Below are positions 26,190 to 34,323 of a stretch of DNA of 64,000 bases, in pieces. A program made the position numbers and the translations under genes. The notes under the pieces are model-generated. The model was not told the DNA's origin, ran no database searches, and worked only from the letters and a program-made list of their open reading frames with translations. The DNA comes from Bryobacteraceae bacterium. GTDB lineage: Bacteria > Acidobacteriota > Terriglobia > Bryobacterales > Bryobacteraceae. Position 1 is the first letter of the stretch. Every line of letters starts with the position of its first letter. The stretch is taken from assembly GCA_019752335.1 (NCBI GenBank), contig JAIEMJ010000004.1, positions 124,001 to 188,000 on the forward strand, read 5' to 3'.

Positions 26190-27596
26190 GTGAAGCTCTC
26201 CATTCTGATTCCTGTGTACAACGAGCGGGCCGTCGCCGAACGCAGTTTACGTCAAGTGCTGGCCGCGCCGTTGCCGGAAAACATGGATCGCGAGTTGATC
26301 ATCGTCGACGACTGCTCCACCGACGGCACCCCCGCCATCCTCGAACGCCTCGCCGCGAGTGACCCGCGCATCCGCCTCTTCCGCCACGCCGTCAACCGCG
26401 GCAAAGGCGCCGCCGTCCGCACCGCCATCGAACAAGCCACCGGCGACTTCTGCATCGTCCAGGACGCTGACCTCGAATACGACCCCAACGAATACCCCGT
26501 CCTGCTGAAGCCATTGCTGAGCGGTCACGCCGACGCCGTCTTCGGCTCGCGCTATCTCGCGGGCGTGCAAACGCGCGTCCTGCCCTTCTGGCACTCGCGC
26601 ATCAATAAGTACCTCACGCTGATTTCGAACATGTTTTCGAACCTCAACCTGACGGACATGGAGACCTGCTACAAGGTCTTCCGCACGGACCTGCTCAAGA
26701 GCATCCCCGTCCGTTCGGACCGCTTCGGCTTTGAGCCCGAAATCACCATGAAGTGCGCCAAGCGCCGCCTGCGCATCTACGAAGTGCCCATCTCCTACCA
26801 TGGACGCACTTACGAAGAAGGTAAGAAGATCGGCTGGAAGGACGGTGTGAAAGCCCTGCTGGTGATCGTCCGCTTCTGGCTCATCGACGACCTCTACCAG
26901 CAGCCCTACGGCCGCATGTTCCTCAACAATCTGGCCGGTACGCCGCAGTATTTGAACTGGCTGACGCGCCTGATCCGGCCTGAGTTGGGCGACACGGTGC
27001 TCGAAATCGGCGCCGGTATCGGCGCGCTGTCGGGCCAATTGATGGGCAAGCGGCGCCGCTATGTCGTGGCCGAGCGCGAGCCGCTCTATCTGCACTCCTT
27101 GTGGAACCGCTTTCTGCGTACGCCCAACGTCGAGGTGAAGCATCTGGATCCGGCCAAACCCGAAGGCTTCGCCGATCTCGAGGGCCCCTTCGAATCCGCG
27201 CTCTGCGTCAATGTGCTCGAATACCAGGAGCATCCCGCAGCCGTCCTGGCGCGTTTGCATGAGTGCCTGGCGCCGCAAGGCAAGCTTCTGCTGTTGGTGC
27301 CGCAGAGCCCCGGCCTCTTCGGCTCGCTGGACCGCACGCTGGGTCATCGCCAACGCTTCACTCGCGCGGCCATTGAGCAGCAGGCCCGCCAGACCGGCTT
27401 TACGATTGAGCGCACCGTGCAGTTGAACAAAGCGGGCGCCCTCTTCTGGTGGATCTCCGCGCGACTGCTGGGCGTCGCGCGGTTGAGCAAGATTTTTTTG
27501 AAGCTCTTCGACAAAACGGTATGGCTATGGCGCCTGCTCGATCCGCTGTTACCCTGGAAGGGTCTGTCGCTGATCGTGATTGCGCGGAAGGCTTAG
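26190..27596 (+). CDS. Fusion of GT2 glycosyltransferase and SAM-dependent methyltransferase
   Basis: A 468-residue protein with a GTG start preceded by GGGGAT. Residues 1-225 are a family 2 glycosyltransferase of the DPM1/polyprenyl-phosphate type: SILIPVYNE, VDDCSTDGT, VQDADLEYDP (DXD metal site), GFEPEITMK. Residues about 250-468 are a class I methyltransferase: DTVLEIGAGIGALSGQL, LCVNVLEYQEHP, LLLLVPQSPGLFGSLD. The C-terminus has a hydrophobic segment that may touch the membrane. The likely role is building or modifying a lipid-linked sugar. The redoxin gene begins 3 bp downstream. Confidence 0.88.
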   Translation: MKLSILIPVYNERAVAERSLRQVLAAPLPENMDRELIIVDDCSTDGTPAILERLAASDPRIRLFRHAVNRGKGAAVRTAIEQATGDFCIVQDADLEYDPNEYPVLLKPLLSGHADAVFGSRYLAGVQTRVLPFWHSRINKYLTLISNMFSNLNLTDMETCYKVFRTDLLKSIPVRSDRFGFEPEITMKCAKRRLRIYEVPISYHGRTYEEGKKIGWKDGVKALLVIVRFWLIDDLYQQPYGRMFLNNLAGTPQYLNWLTRLIRPELGDTVLEIGAGIGALSGQLMGKRRRYVVAEREPLYLHSLWNRFLRTPNVEVKHLDPAKPEGFADLEGPFESALCVNVLEYQEHPAAVLARLHECLAPQGKLLLLVPQSPGLFGSLDRTLGHRQRFTRAAIEQQARQTGFTIERTVQLNKAGALFWWISARLLGVARLSKIFLKLFDKTVWLWRLLDPLLPWKGLSLIVIARKA

Positions 27597-27599
27597 CTC

Positions 27600-28124
27600 A
27601 TGCGCTGGCTCCGTACCGCCTTTGCTATTGGCCGCGGACTGTTGAGGGCGAAAAAACCGATGATTCTCCAAGGCGCTGCCGCACCCGCATTCACGCTTCC
27701 CGCGCTGGACGGGCCTCCCGTCAGCTTGGCTGAACTCAGCCGGGACCGTCCAGCTCTCGTCGTCTTCTTTAAGGTGAGTTGCCCCGTTTGCCAACTCACG
27801 CTGCCTTTCTTGAACCGCTTGCTGCCTTCGGACAAGCTCAACGTGGTGACGATTTCCCAAGACGACTCGACGCTCACGCAGCGCTTCCGCGCCCGCTTCG
27901 GCGTTACGGTGCCGGCGCTGCTCGACGCGGAAGAAAAGGGCTATCCGGCCTCGAACGCCTACCAATTGACCAACGTGCCCTCGTTGTTTCTCGTCGAGCC
28001 CGGCGGCACGATTTCGCTCGCCGTCAGCGGCTTTTCGAAAGCGGACCTCGAGACGGTGGCTGCCCGCGCTGGCGTCGAGCTTTTCCATCCTGATGAATCG
28101 GTGCCCGCGTGGCGCCCTGGTTGA
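27600..28124 (+). CDS. Thioredoxin-fold protein (TlpA/AhpC-TSA type) with CPVC site
   Basis: A 174-residue redoxin: the AAAPAFTLPALDGPPVSLAEL entry strand, VVFFKVSCPVCQLTLPF with an active-site CPVC, and a cis-Pro region TNVPSLFLVEPGG. GGAAGG at 27585-27590 supports the start at 27600. A later Met at 27660 lacks a ribosome site. The first 20 residues are basic/hydrophobic and could be a weak membrane anchor. It probably reduces or oxidises thiols. It may be co-transcribed with the transferase fusion. Confidence 0.85.
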   Translation: MRWLRTAFAIGRGLLRAKKPMILQGAAAPAFTLPALDGPPVSLAELSRDRPALVVFFKVSCPVCQLTLPFLNRLLPSDKLNVVTISQDDSTLTQRFRARFGVTVPALLDAEEKGYPASNAYQLTNVPSLFLVEPGGTISLAVSGFSKADLETVAARAGVELFHPDESVPAWRPG

Positions 28125-28177
28125 GGGTCCAACAATTAGCTCCCGGTCGGGGGCAAAAGAGTGAATAATAGAAGAGA

Positions 28178-28681
28178 ATGGCGAATCTCACCGAAATCTT
28201 TAGCGCGGCAAAAACGATCACCAAGGGTATGGGCATCACCTTTGGCGAAATGTTGCAGCCCGCGCTAACCGAAGCCTATCCCGATGGTCCGGCGCAATTG
28301 CAGGAGCGCTATCGCGGCACCCACGTCCTGAAGCGCGACGAGAATGGCCTGGAAAAATGCGTCGCCTGCTTTCTCTGTGCTGCCGCTTGCCCTTCGGACT
28401 GTATCTACATTGAGGCCGCGGAGAACTCCGATAAGCTGCGCATCTCCGGCGGTGAGCGCTACGCCAAGGTCTATAACATTGACTACAACCGCTGCATCTT
28501 CTGCGGCTACTGCGTGGAAGCCTGCCCCACGGACGCCATTACGCATGGGCACGCCTTTGAAAACGCGAGTTACGATACCTCGACGCTGATTTACCGTAAG
28601 GAGAAGATGCTGGAAGCTCCCGCCGCCGGCCAGGCCGGCCTCGCCTACGACTCGCAAGCCGGCCCGTCCGCCGGTCACTAG
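28178..28681 (+). CDS. nuoI: NADH-quinone oxidoreductase subunit I
   Basis: A 167-residue peripheral-arm subunit with two [4Fe-4S] clusters, shown by CVACFLCAAACPSDC and CIFCGYCVEACPTDA. The family signature RYRGTHVLKRDENGLEKC precedes them. GAAGAGA is upstream of the ATG. No other nuo gene is adjacent, so this is a stand-alone copy. The usual large nuo operon must be elsewhere, and the copy may serve it or a paralogous complex. Confidence 0.93.
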   Translation: MANLTEIFSAAKTITKGMGITFGEMLQPALTEAYPDGPAQLQERYRGTHVLKRDENGLEKCVACFLCAAACPSDCIYIEAAENSDKLRISGGERYAKVYNIDYNRCIFCGYCVEACPTDAITHGHAFENASYDTSTLIYRKEKMLEAPAAGQAGLAYDSQAGPSAGH

Positions 28682-28685
28682 CCGC

Positions 28686-29708
28686 ATGCTGGTGCAACAG
28701 TCGAAGTGGATCGAGTTGCGCGACGGCGTCCACGAACGCAGTTACTGGGTGGACTTGCACAGCGTCGTTTTGCAGAATCTGCTCACCCCGATTCCTTTGC
28801 CCGACGGCCGCAATCCGCATCAGGAGCGGGTCCAGCAGAGTTGGCTCGCGACACCCCCGGCGGAGCCCGCTTGCCTGGAGCCCTATCCCGGAGCGCGTCC
28901 GCTTCAGGCCCGGGCCCGTGGCTTCACGCCCGTTTCGCCTTCGGAAGCCTACGGCTGGCTCGATCTAGACCACACGACGCCCGACACGGTTGCCCGGGTC
29001 GTCGAGCACTATCGCGAGCGCATCACGACGCTCGGCTTGGAACTCGCCGACGACGGCTGGTTGCATGCCCCGGAAGAGTGCCATCGCCTGGTCGCCACCA
29101 CGCCCGACCGCACGGGCCAGTTCGACGTCACCGTCCACAACTTCGGCCCCACCACGCTGATCCATACGCGCTACACCGCCTTCGCCCCCGGCGTCTACGA
29201 CTACCATCCGCCCGCCCTGCTCGAACTCCAGATCGACCACTACGACGACGACTGCGATATCCTCTACCTCCAGCATCCGGGCGATGGCCAGTACTTCGCG
29301 CTCTCGCGCTATCTGATCGAGCTCTGCTCCCAACCCGACGCCTTACCGGCCACCGAGGGCGAACTCACCAAGACCATCCTCCTGCCGGACTGGCTCCCCG
29401 CCTACCCCGGCCAACGCGCCAGCGTCATCCGCGGTCGCATGCCCTTCTCCCGCGCCCGCTACCTGGACCTGCGACTCCACACGGCCTCACCCATCGACGC
29501 CGTCCTCGACTTCTACCACCGCATCGCCCACCAACTGGAGCTGCGCATCCTGGGCGAGAGCTCGTCCGCCGGCCGGCGGTCGCTGTTGGCTTACGACCCC
29601 AAACACCGATTCCGTTTCGAGGTCACCGCCGCCCAGGGTGCAGGCCAAACCGACGTCAACCTGAACTATTGGGAATATCCCGCCCCGCTTGAGCAATCGC
29701 ATTCCTAA
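28686..29708 (+). CDS. Conserved protein of unknown function, 340 residues
   Basis: It starts 4 bp after nuoI and is probably co-transcribed with it. There is no signal peptide or membrane segment. The sequence is rich in His, Tyr, Asp and aromatic residues (for example DYHPPALLELQIDHYDDDCDILYL), with an N-terminal motif SKWIELRDGVHERSYWVDL that looks conserved. Codon use is uniform, so it is a real gene, but I do not recognise the family. It ends 33 bp before tRNA-Gln. Confidence 0.7.
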   Translation: MLVQQSKWIELRDGVHERSYWVDLHSVVLQNLLTPIPLPDGRNPHQERVQQSWLATPPAEPACLEPYPGARPLQARARGFTPVSPSEAYGWLDLDHTTPDTVARVVEHYRERITTLGLELADDGWLHAPEECHRLVATTPDRTGQFDVTVHNFGPTTLIHTRYTAFAPGVYDYHPPALLELQIDHYDDDCDILYLQHPGDGQYFALSRYLIELCSQPDALPATEGELTKTILLPDWLPAYPGQRASVIRGRMPFSRARYLDLRLHTASPIDAVLDFYHRIAHQLELRILGESSSAGRRSLLAYDPKHRFRFEVTAAQGAGQTDVNLNYWEYPAPLEQSHS

Positions 29709-29741
29709 ACCCGTCGGAGCTTTGGTAAACTCAAGACATAC

Positions 29742-29815
29742 TCCCCGATCGTCTAACGGTAGGACAGCGGCCTTTGACGCCGTGAACAGTGGTTCGAATC
29801 CATTTCGGGGAGCCA
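29742..29815 (+). tRNA. tRNA-Gln (anticodon TTG), CCA encoded
   Basis: The acceptor arm TCCCCGA (29742-29748) pairs with TCGGGGA (29805-29811). The D-loop contains CTAACGGTAGGAC. The anticodon stem GCGGC/GCCGT encloses the loop CTTTGAC, giving anticodon TTG. The T arm reads GTGGTTCGAATCCAT. The discriminator G and an encoded CCA follow. The serine recombinase on the other strand reads into this gene, which makes its 3' half a probable integration site. Confidence 0.95.
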
Positions 29816-31333
29816 AATCTCTTTCTTGCCCTTCGAAGCCTCGGTAGGGTTTTCCTTTGAATCACTTGCGGAGTTCGAAAGTGCCGCTTTCGCGAGCATG
29901 TCGACCGGCTGGCGGAAGTCGGCTTTCAGGTTGCCGTGCTGCCAGGACGCGCCTTTGAGGACGCAGTTCAACAACCGGCGCTTCTCTTCGGCTGGCTGCT
30001 TTTCGAAGAGCTCAGCGGCTCGGCTGGCGAGTTCCAGGATGCGGATGCCTTCCTCCATGTAGCTCTGGTTAGCGCTCTGGTGATCCTCGATGCTCTTCAG
30101 GATGGTGTGCTGCTGGGCGCGGAACTCCTTGCTCTTGCGGTCAAAGAACGCGGCGTCGATGCGTCCGTCGAGCTTGTCTTCGTAGAGGACGTCGAGCCGG
30201 TTCTGGATGCGCAGGTGGTCGGCCTTGAGCTTGGCGACGGCTTCGTCGTGGAAGCGGCGCTCGTCGGCGTGGAAGGCGCGGAGTGCTTCCGTGATCCAAG
30301 CCAGGACTTCCTCGTCGAGAGCGAGTTGCCGCAGCACTCCGGTGAAGGCCGCTTCGAGCTTTTCTTCGCGGACATAGCGCTCGGGGCATTTCCCCTTGTA
30401 GCCGGTGCAATGGTAGTAGACGTAGCGGCCCTTCTTCAGTTCGCCCACCAGGGCGCAGCCGCAATGTCCGCAACTGACGAGGCTGGAGAAGTTCTCTCGC
30501 GTGGCGAGGCGGCGGTCGAGTACAGGTTGCACGTGTTCCCACAGGTCACGCGGCACCAGCGGTTCGTGGCGCCCTTGTACATCTTGCCCGCCCATTCGAA
30601 TTCGCCCATGTAGATCGGCTGGCGCAGAATCTTGTGCGCGGTGGCGGTCGGCATCGGCGTGCGGGAACCGCCACGGTTCAGGCCTTCATTGCCGATCTGC
30701 TTGGCGAGTTCCTTGATGGACCGCGCCCTCGGCGCAGAGAATGAACAGGCGCTTCACCAGCGGCGCGAGTTCCAGGTCGGGCACGATGATCTTCTTGCCG
30801 TGAATGCCTTCGACGTTCTTGTACCCGAGAGGCGCATACGACGGCCAGATGCCCTGCTCGGCCTTCTCGATCATCCCCTTGCGGGCTTCTTCGGAGAGGT
30901 TGTCGATGTAGTTCTTGGCCATCAGGACTTTGATGCCGTGCATGAACTTCTCCGACGAACGCGAATCGCGAGAGAGCGTTTGGCCTTCTTTCACGAGGTG
31001 GATGTCGAGGTCGAAGTCGTCGAGGACTACGTAGTCCTTGAGGTTGCGGTAGAGGCGGTCGGTCTTTTCGACCAACAGCACGCGGCACTTCGCTGCGTTT
31101 TTCTTGAAGAAGCCGAGCATCTCACCGAAGCCGGTTCGCCCGGCGCGCTTGGCGGTCTCGACGTCAACGAATTCGCGGACCAGATCGAAACCCTGTTCGC
31201 TCGCGTATTGACGCAGCAGCTTCTGTTGCGCAGCAATCGAGAAGCCTTCCTTCTCTTGTTCCTTTGAGGAGACACGGGCGTAGGCGATGGCTTGGATGCG
31301 CTCGGTGTTGTTCGGTTGCCGCATAGTGAACAT
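29753..31333 (-). pseudogene. Serine recombinase (site-specific integrase), two frameshifts
   Basis: The N-terminal resolvase domain is read from 31333: AIAYARVSSKEQE with the catalytic Ser, then a conserved EKTDRLYRNLKDY. The frame is lost near 30730 (after ILCAEGA), continues in another frame as SIKELAKQIGNEGLN to MYKG, and is regained near 30570 as RHEPLVPRDLWEHVQPVLDRR by one missing C. A zinc ribbon (CGHCGCALVGE ... CTGYKGKCP) and coiled coil follow, as in large serine recombinases. No stop occurs before tRNA-Gln, so the frame ends inside the tRNA at 29753. The two indels compensate, so about 55 residues in the middle are out of frame. It may be an error or an inactive gene. Confidence 0.85.
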
Positions 31334-31356
31334 CTTCGCGCCACCTACCGCCGAAT

Positions 31357-31566
31357 TCAAGCCCGCTTATTTATCGGGGGCGCGGAGGTTTCGGACTGTG
31401 GCGGTTTGCGGTCGCGTTCATCCCATTCGGCGAGGATTTCGAAGAACCGCGTCATGTTGACAGTGATCTGCCTGGCGTCTTCGTTCGTGAGTTGCCGAGC
31501 GGTGCGCTTGCGCCAGAACTCCAGCGTTCGGTCGATTTGCTCGGGATTGACGACACCATGTTTCAT
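31357..31566 (-). CDS. Small protein upstream of the recombinase, 69 residues
   Basis: It is read leftward and ends 23 bp before the recombinase ATG at 31333, so the two look like an operon. The sequence is polar and helical (PEQIDRTLEFWRKRTARQLT, then VNMTRFFEILAEWDERDRK) with no known domain. It may be a recombinase accessory or directionality factor, but only position suggests that. The ribosome site is weak. Confidence 0.45.
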   Translation of the reverse strand: MKHGVVNPEQIDRTLEFWRKRTARQLTNEDARQITVNMTRFFEILAEWDERDRKPPQSETSAPPINKRA

Positions 31567-31586
31567 GGGCGGTACCGCTTAGGCTG

Positions 31587-31607
31587 GTTATAGTGTGCGC
31601 CAGCACA
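31587..31607 (-). promoter_or_regulatory. Candidate promoter/operator of the recombinase operon
   Basis: On the complement a TATAAC box (31592 to 31587) lies about 20 bp upstream of the small protein's ATG. It directly abuts the dyad TGTGC-GCCA-GCACA at 31594-31607. A dyad beside a -10 box is the usual layout of a repressor operator. No matching -35 box is seen at the usual spacing. Confidence 0.3.
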
Positions 31608-31668
31608 TACCGGTCGTCAAGGCCTGCCGCGATCAATTGCGCCAACTTCACAACCCGTAGCAACCAGG

Positions 31669-32268
31669 CTACTTGGTGGCGTTCCCGCCGTGGTGCTCCT
31701 TGAAGTAGTCCAAGTATGCTTTTGCCTCTTTGTCAGACCCAAGCGCTAAGTCAGCCAATATCTTGACGGTCATCAACCTGCCCGGAACGATACCAGCTTC
31801 GTCGATCTCGACTCCGTCAAAATCCTCGTTGGTCGGAATCTCGACATTAACGATCCACCAACGCTCGATCTTGGAGAGTAGTTCCACCATCGCCGGAAAC
31901 AGTGTGAGGTGTTCGGTGGATGTCCCCAAGGATACGCTCGCCAAATCGTGTGCGAGCTTGTTTCGGCAAAGTTTCAACCGCTCGAATTGGCCGAGGTCGG
32001 CCTGATCTATCGCACCTCGGTCGAGCAGCCACTTCAGCGAGGCGTAGACACGGCTCTTGTCCCGGCTTAGGACATCTACCTCATATTGAGGGTCCACGCG
32101 CCAGCCCGCCTCATCAAACCCGAAGGTATAGAAGTTCTCGATACGCTCAATGATGCTTTCCTTAAGCACCTGGAACACGGTGAGGAACAGAGACGTCGAA
32201 ATCAGCTTACCGCGCAATACCTCGGGCGTCAGGAACTCTTCCCAGTTCAGCGCTTCTCTCTTGTCCAT
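31669..32268 (-). CDS. HEPN-motif protein, possible RNase or defence-related
   Basis: A 199-residue soluble protein I cannot assign to a named family. Residues 102-107 read RNKLAH inside a helical stretch (ERLKLCRNKLAHDLA), the R-N-x-x-x-H pattern that forms the RNase site of HEPN domains. Such proteins act as toxins, abortive-infection effectors or nucleic-acid-handling partners. It sits alone among recombinase, toxin-antitoxin-like and small genes. No minimal nucleotidyltransferase directly abuts it, but one lies 1 kb upstream. The assignment rests on one motif and helical character. Confidence 0.55.
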   Translation of the reverse strand: MDKREALNWEEFLTPEVLRGKLISTSLFLTVFQVLKESIIERIENFYTFGFDEAGWRVDPQYEVDVLSRDKSRVYASLKWLLDRGAIDQADLGQFERLKLCRNKLAHDLASVSLGTSTEHLTLFPAMVELLSKIERWWIVNVEIPTNEDFDGVEIDEAGIVPGRLMTVKILADLALGSDKEAKAYLDYFKEHHGGNATK

Positions 32269-32317
32269 AGGCCCTCAAGTCTGCACGGCCTACTCAACTC
32301 GGCCGCTCTCGTGGTGT

Positions 32318-32842
32318 TCAGAAAGCCAGGCCTTCGATCAGAGCCCTTGCCGACGTATCGTACTCCATGCGTTTGGGATCGTCCAAGCGAAAACTGAGTT
32401 CGATGAGCAGAGGTTCCTTCATTTCAACAAAGTAGCTTGAATAGGCTGGCCCTTTTGTGGCTCCGTCCGACGGCACCATGCGAATAACTCTCACCTTTCT
32501 ACCACCCTTTCCAGCGATTTCTAGCTTCTCCTCCACGGCATCCGGTGCAACTTTGTGGGCGGCGAATATCCACTCCGAGAACTTACGGTACTGCTTCGGC
32601 ATAGTCGAAACGGCGATGGTTGCGCGTCCCGGGCCGGAGCGCGTGTCCTTGGTGACGCCGGGGCCGGCACCGAAGTTAGCGATCACCACTTCCCGCTCAT
32701 TCTCATCGAGAATGCGCCAACCGCCAGGGCAAGCCACTGTGACTCCGCCACGCTTGACCTGGCACGTGTCCTCGGCGAACGTCATCGCTCGCCCGGAGAA
32801 AAACATGAAAGATAGCAGAGCAATGGCGGTTGGCGTGTTCAT
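32318..32842 (-). CDS. Secreted protein of unknown function, 174 residues
   Basis: A signal peptide (ALLSFMFFSGRAMTFA) is followed by a beta-rich mature protein with two Cys (DTCQVKRGGVTVACPGGW) that may form a disulfide. The fold suggests a PsbP/DUF1795-like domain (GWRILDENEREVVIANF at the start, KRMEYDTSARALIEGLAF at the end), but this is a weak guess. A TATACT lies 8 bp before the ATG on the complement. It is unlike its neighbours, which are cytosolic regulators. Confidence 0.6.
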   Translation of the reverse strand: MNTPTAIALLSFMFFSGRAMTFAEDTCQVKRGGVTVACPGGWRILDENEREVVIANFGAGPGVTKDTRSGPGRATIAVSTMPKQYRKFSEWIFAAHKVAPDAVEEKLEIAGKGGRKVRVIRMVPSDGATKGPAYSSYFVEMKEPLLIELSFRLDDPKRMEYDTSARALIEGLAF

Positions 32843-32877
32843 ATGAAGTAGTATAGGGTGCGCTTCAGTTGGTCCGG

Positions 32878-33312
32878 TTACCCCCGAACCAACCGCGCCG
32901 GCTTCGGCATCTTAAGGCCGAGCGCCTGAATAACTTTGAGGACGCGGGCAAAACTGGCACTCTCGTACTCCGTGGCCTCGTACCGCTGGATCTGCTGAGT
33001 TTTGACGCCGAGCCGATGCGCCAGGCCTTCCTGCGTCATTCCCGACGCGATGCGGGCGCGGATCAGGGTCTTTGGCAAGTCCTCCACGGCTTCGAGGACG
33101 AGTTCCTTGCTCTTGCCCATGTGCAGGCGTTCGTAGGCGTCGATCTGCTCTTGCAATTCCTGCAATTGACTCTCGGCGGCATCGCGTTGAGCCTGCCAGA
33201 GCCGGGGCGTAATGTTCGATGGGCGCTCCTGCCGGGCGAGTTCGGCGAGCGCTTCCTCGAAACGCCGGGCTTGCGCCTTCGTGATCCGGTATTGCTTCTC
33301 GTTCTTGATCAT
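32878..33312 (-). CDS. XRE-type helix-turn-helix protein, antitoxin-like
   Basis: A 144-residue protein: an N-terminal coiled-coil region (ESQLQELQEQIDAYERL) and a C-terminal HTH_3 domain (RIASGMTQEGLAHRLGVKTQQIQRYEATEYESASFARV). Its ATG overlaps the stop of the nucleotidyltransferase-like gene by 4 bp, so the two are translationally coupled. In such pairs the HTH protein is usually the antitoxin and represses the operon. Confidence 0.8.
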   Translation of the reverse strand: MIKNEKQYRITKAQARRFEEALAELARQERPSNITPRLWQAQRDAAESQLQELQEQIDAYERLHMGKSKELVLEAVEDLPKTLIRARIASGMTQEGLAHRLGVKTQQIQRYEATEYESASFARVLKVIQALGLKMPKPARLVRG

Positions 33313-33754
33313 CGCTTTCTATTTCCTCTCAGCCGAATCGCCACAATGCCCTTCGGTTCGCCGGTCAGCTTGTTTACCTGGAAGAACTCGACGAACGCTC
33401 TTCCGGTCGCGCCCTCGGGCAACTGCGCCGGAAAGAACTCGCCGAGGAATCGCCGCTTCTGCGCCGCGGGCCATGCAAGAAATCCCAGAAGACCGGATCG
33501 AGCGCCTCCTCGTCCACATCCTGAATGTCCCAACAGGCGTCGAAGTCGCCGGGATGCGGCTTGGTGGTTACGAAACTGCCGTCGAGGTACACCAGCCCGC
33601 ATCCAGCCCGGCGCAGCAGATCGCAGGCCTCGCGGAAACCGGCCAGCAGCCGCCGTCGCCGAGGATTGAACGCCAGCCGCTCCTCCACCTCCGCCCACTG
33701 GGCGAAGTGGACGCCGGGAGGCAGATCGCCATTGTCGAGCCATTCTGGAATCAT
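33309..33754 (-). pseudogene. Minimal nucleotidyltransferase-like protein (DUF6932 type), one frameshift
   Basis: The frame from 33754 reads MIPEWLDNGDLPPGVHFA, then the nucleotidyltransferase signature YLDGSFVTTKPHPGDFDACWD (Gly59-Ser60 and Asp70/Asp72). It breaks at about 33470 after FLHGP. The continuation AAQKRRFLGEFFPAQLPEG up to the stop at 33309 is in the next frame. One missing C in a C run (GGCCCGCGG for GGCCCCGCGG) restores a single protein of about 148 residues. The stop overlaps the XRE gene start. A toxin or modifying enzyme role is inferred from the pairing. Confidence 0.7.
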
Positions 33755-33785
33755 TGTATCAATACTACGTTTCTGCTGTATTGAA

Positions 33786-34202
33786 CTAGAGAGGCCGGAT
33801 GTCCACCAGTCCGCGCTTGGCGAGCCACTGCGCCATGGCCGAGTTCACAATCACATTCAAGGAGACGTCACGCTTCCCGGCGGCGGTGCGAATCTTCTGG
33901 TAAACCGCCGTCGGCATGAACATGTTGACCTCGGGAGCCTTCTTCTCCAGGGTGATATCCACGAGCGGCATCTTGAGAAAGTCCGCCGCGTCGAGCGCTT
34001 CGAACACGTACATGCTCAACTCGCCGCGACGCTTCATCAGCGTTCGCAACGCATCGTCAAGGGTAAACAACATTCGATACGCCAGGCGCACGCGATCCGC
34101 AGGGTCCGTAGAGCTTCCGGGTCTAGCCTTCACGAACTTCTGGCCGACCGGAACCACGGCGACGTACTTGGGCTTGTCTTTATCGGGAGGCTTCTTTGGC
34201 AT
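33786..34202 (-). CDS. Ribbon-helix-helix protein, about 138 residues
   Basis: The most likely start is the ATG at 34202 (MPKKPPDKDKP). 34223 is also possible, and longer readings run into the neighbouring regulator's end. The C-terminal half reads VNMFMPTAVYQKIRTAAGKRDVSLN, an Arc/CopG-like strand-helix-helix unit. A similar unit may precede it (MLFTLDDALRTLMKRRGELS). It could be an antitoxin or a small repressor of the island. It lies 31 bp upstream of the nucleotidyltransferase gene and is read the same way. Confidence 0.6.
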   Translation of the reverse strand: MPKKPPDKDKPKYVAVVPVGQKFVKARPGSSTDPADRVRLAYRMLFTLDDALRTLMKRRGELSMYVFEALDAADFLKMPLVDITLEKKAPEVNMFMPTAVYQKIRTAAGKRDVSLNVIVNSAMAQWLAKRGLVDIRPL

Positions 34203-34323
34203 ACCACTTAGATGGTACGACATGGTCAGCAGAGTGGGAAGCGGCGTTCTCCGGCTTGACGTGAGGAACTGATCTTGCGAATTGCCGGTGGTGCGGGCTC
34301 GCCCAAGCCAGCCGCGATTCCAC

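Noticed and set aside
26247-27353. 368-codon minus-strand frame inside the transferase fusion
   Set aside because: An antisense shadow. The plus strand carries two complete enzyme motif sets.
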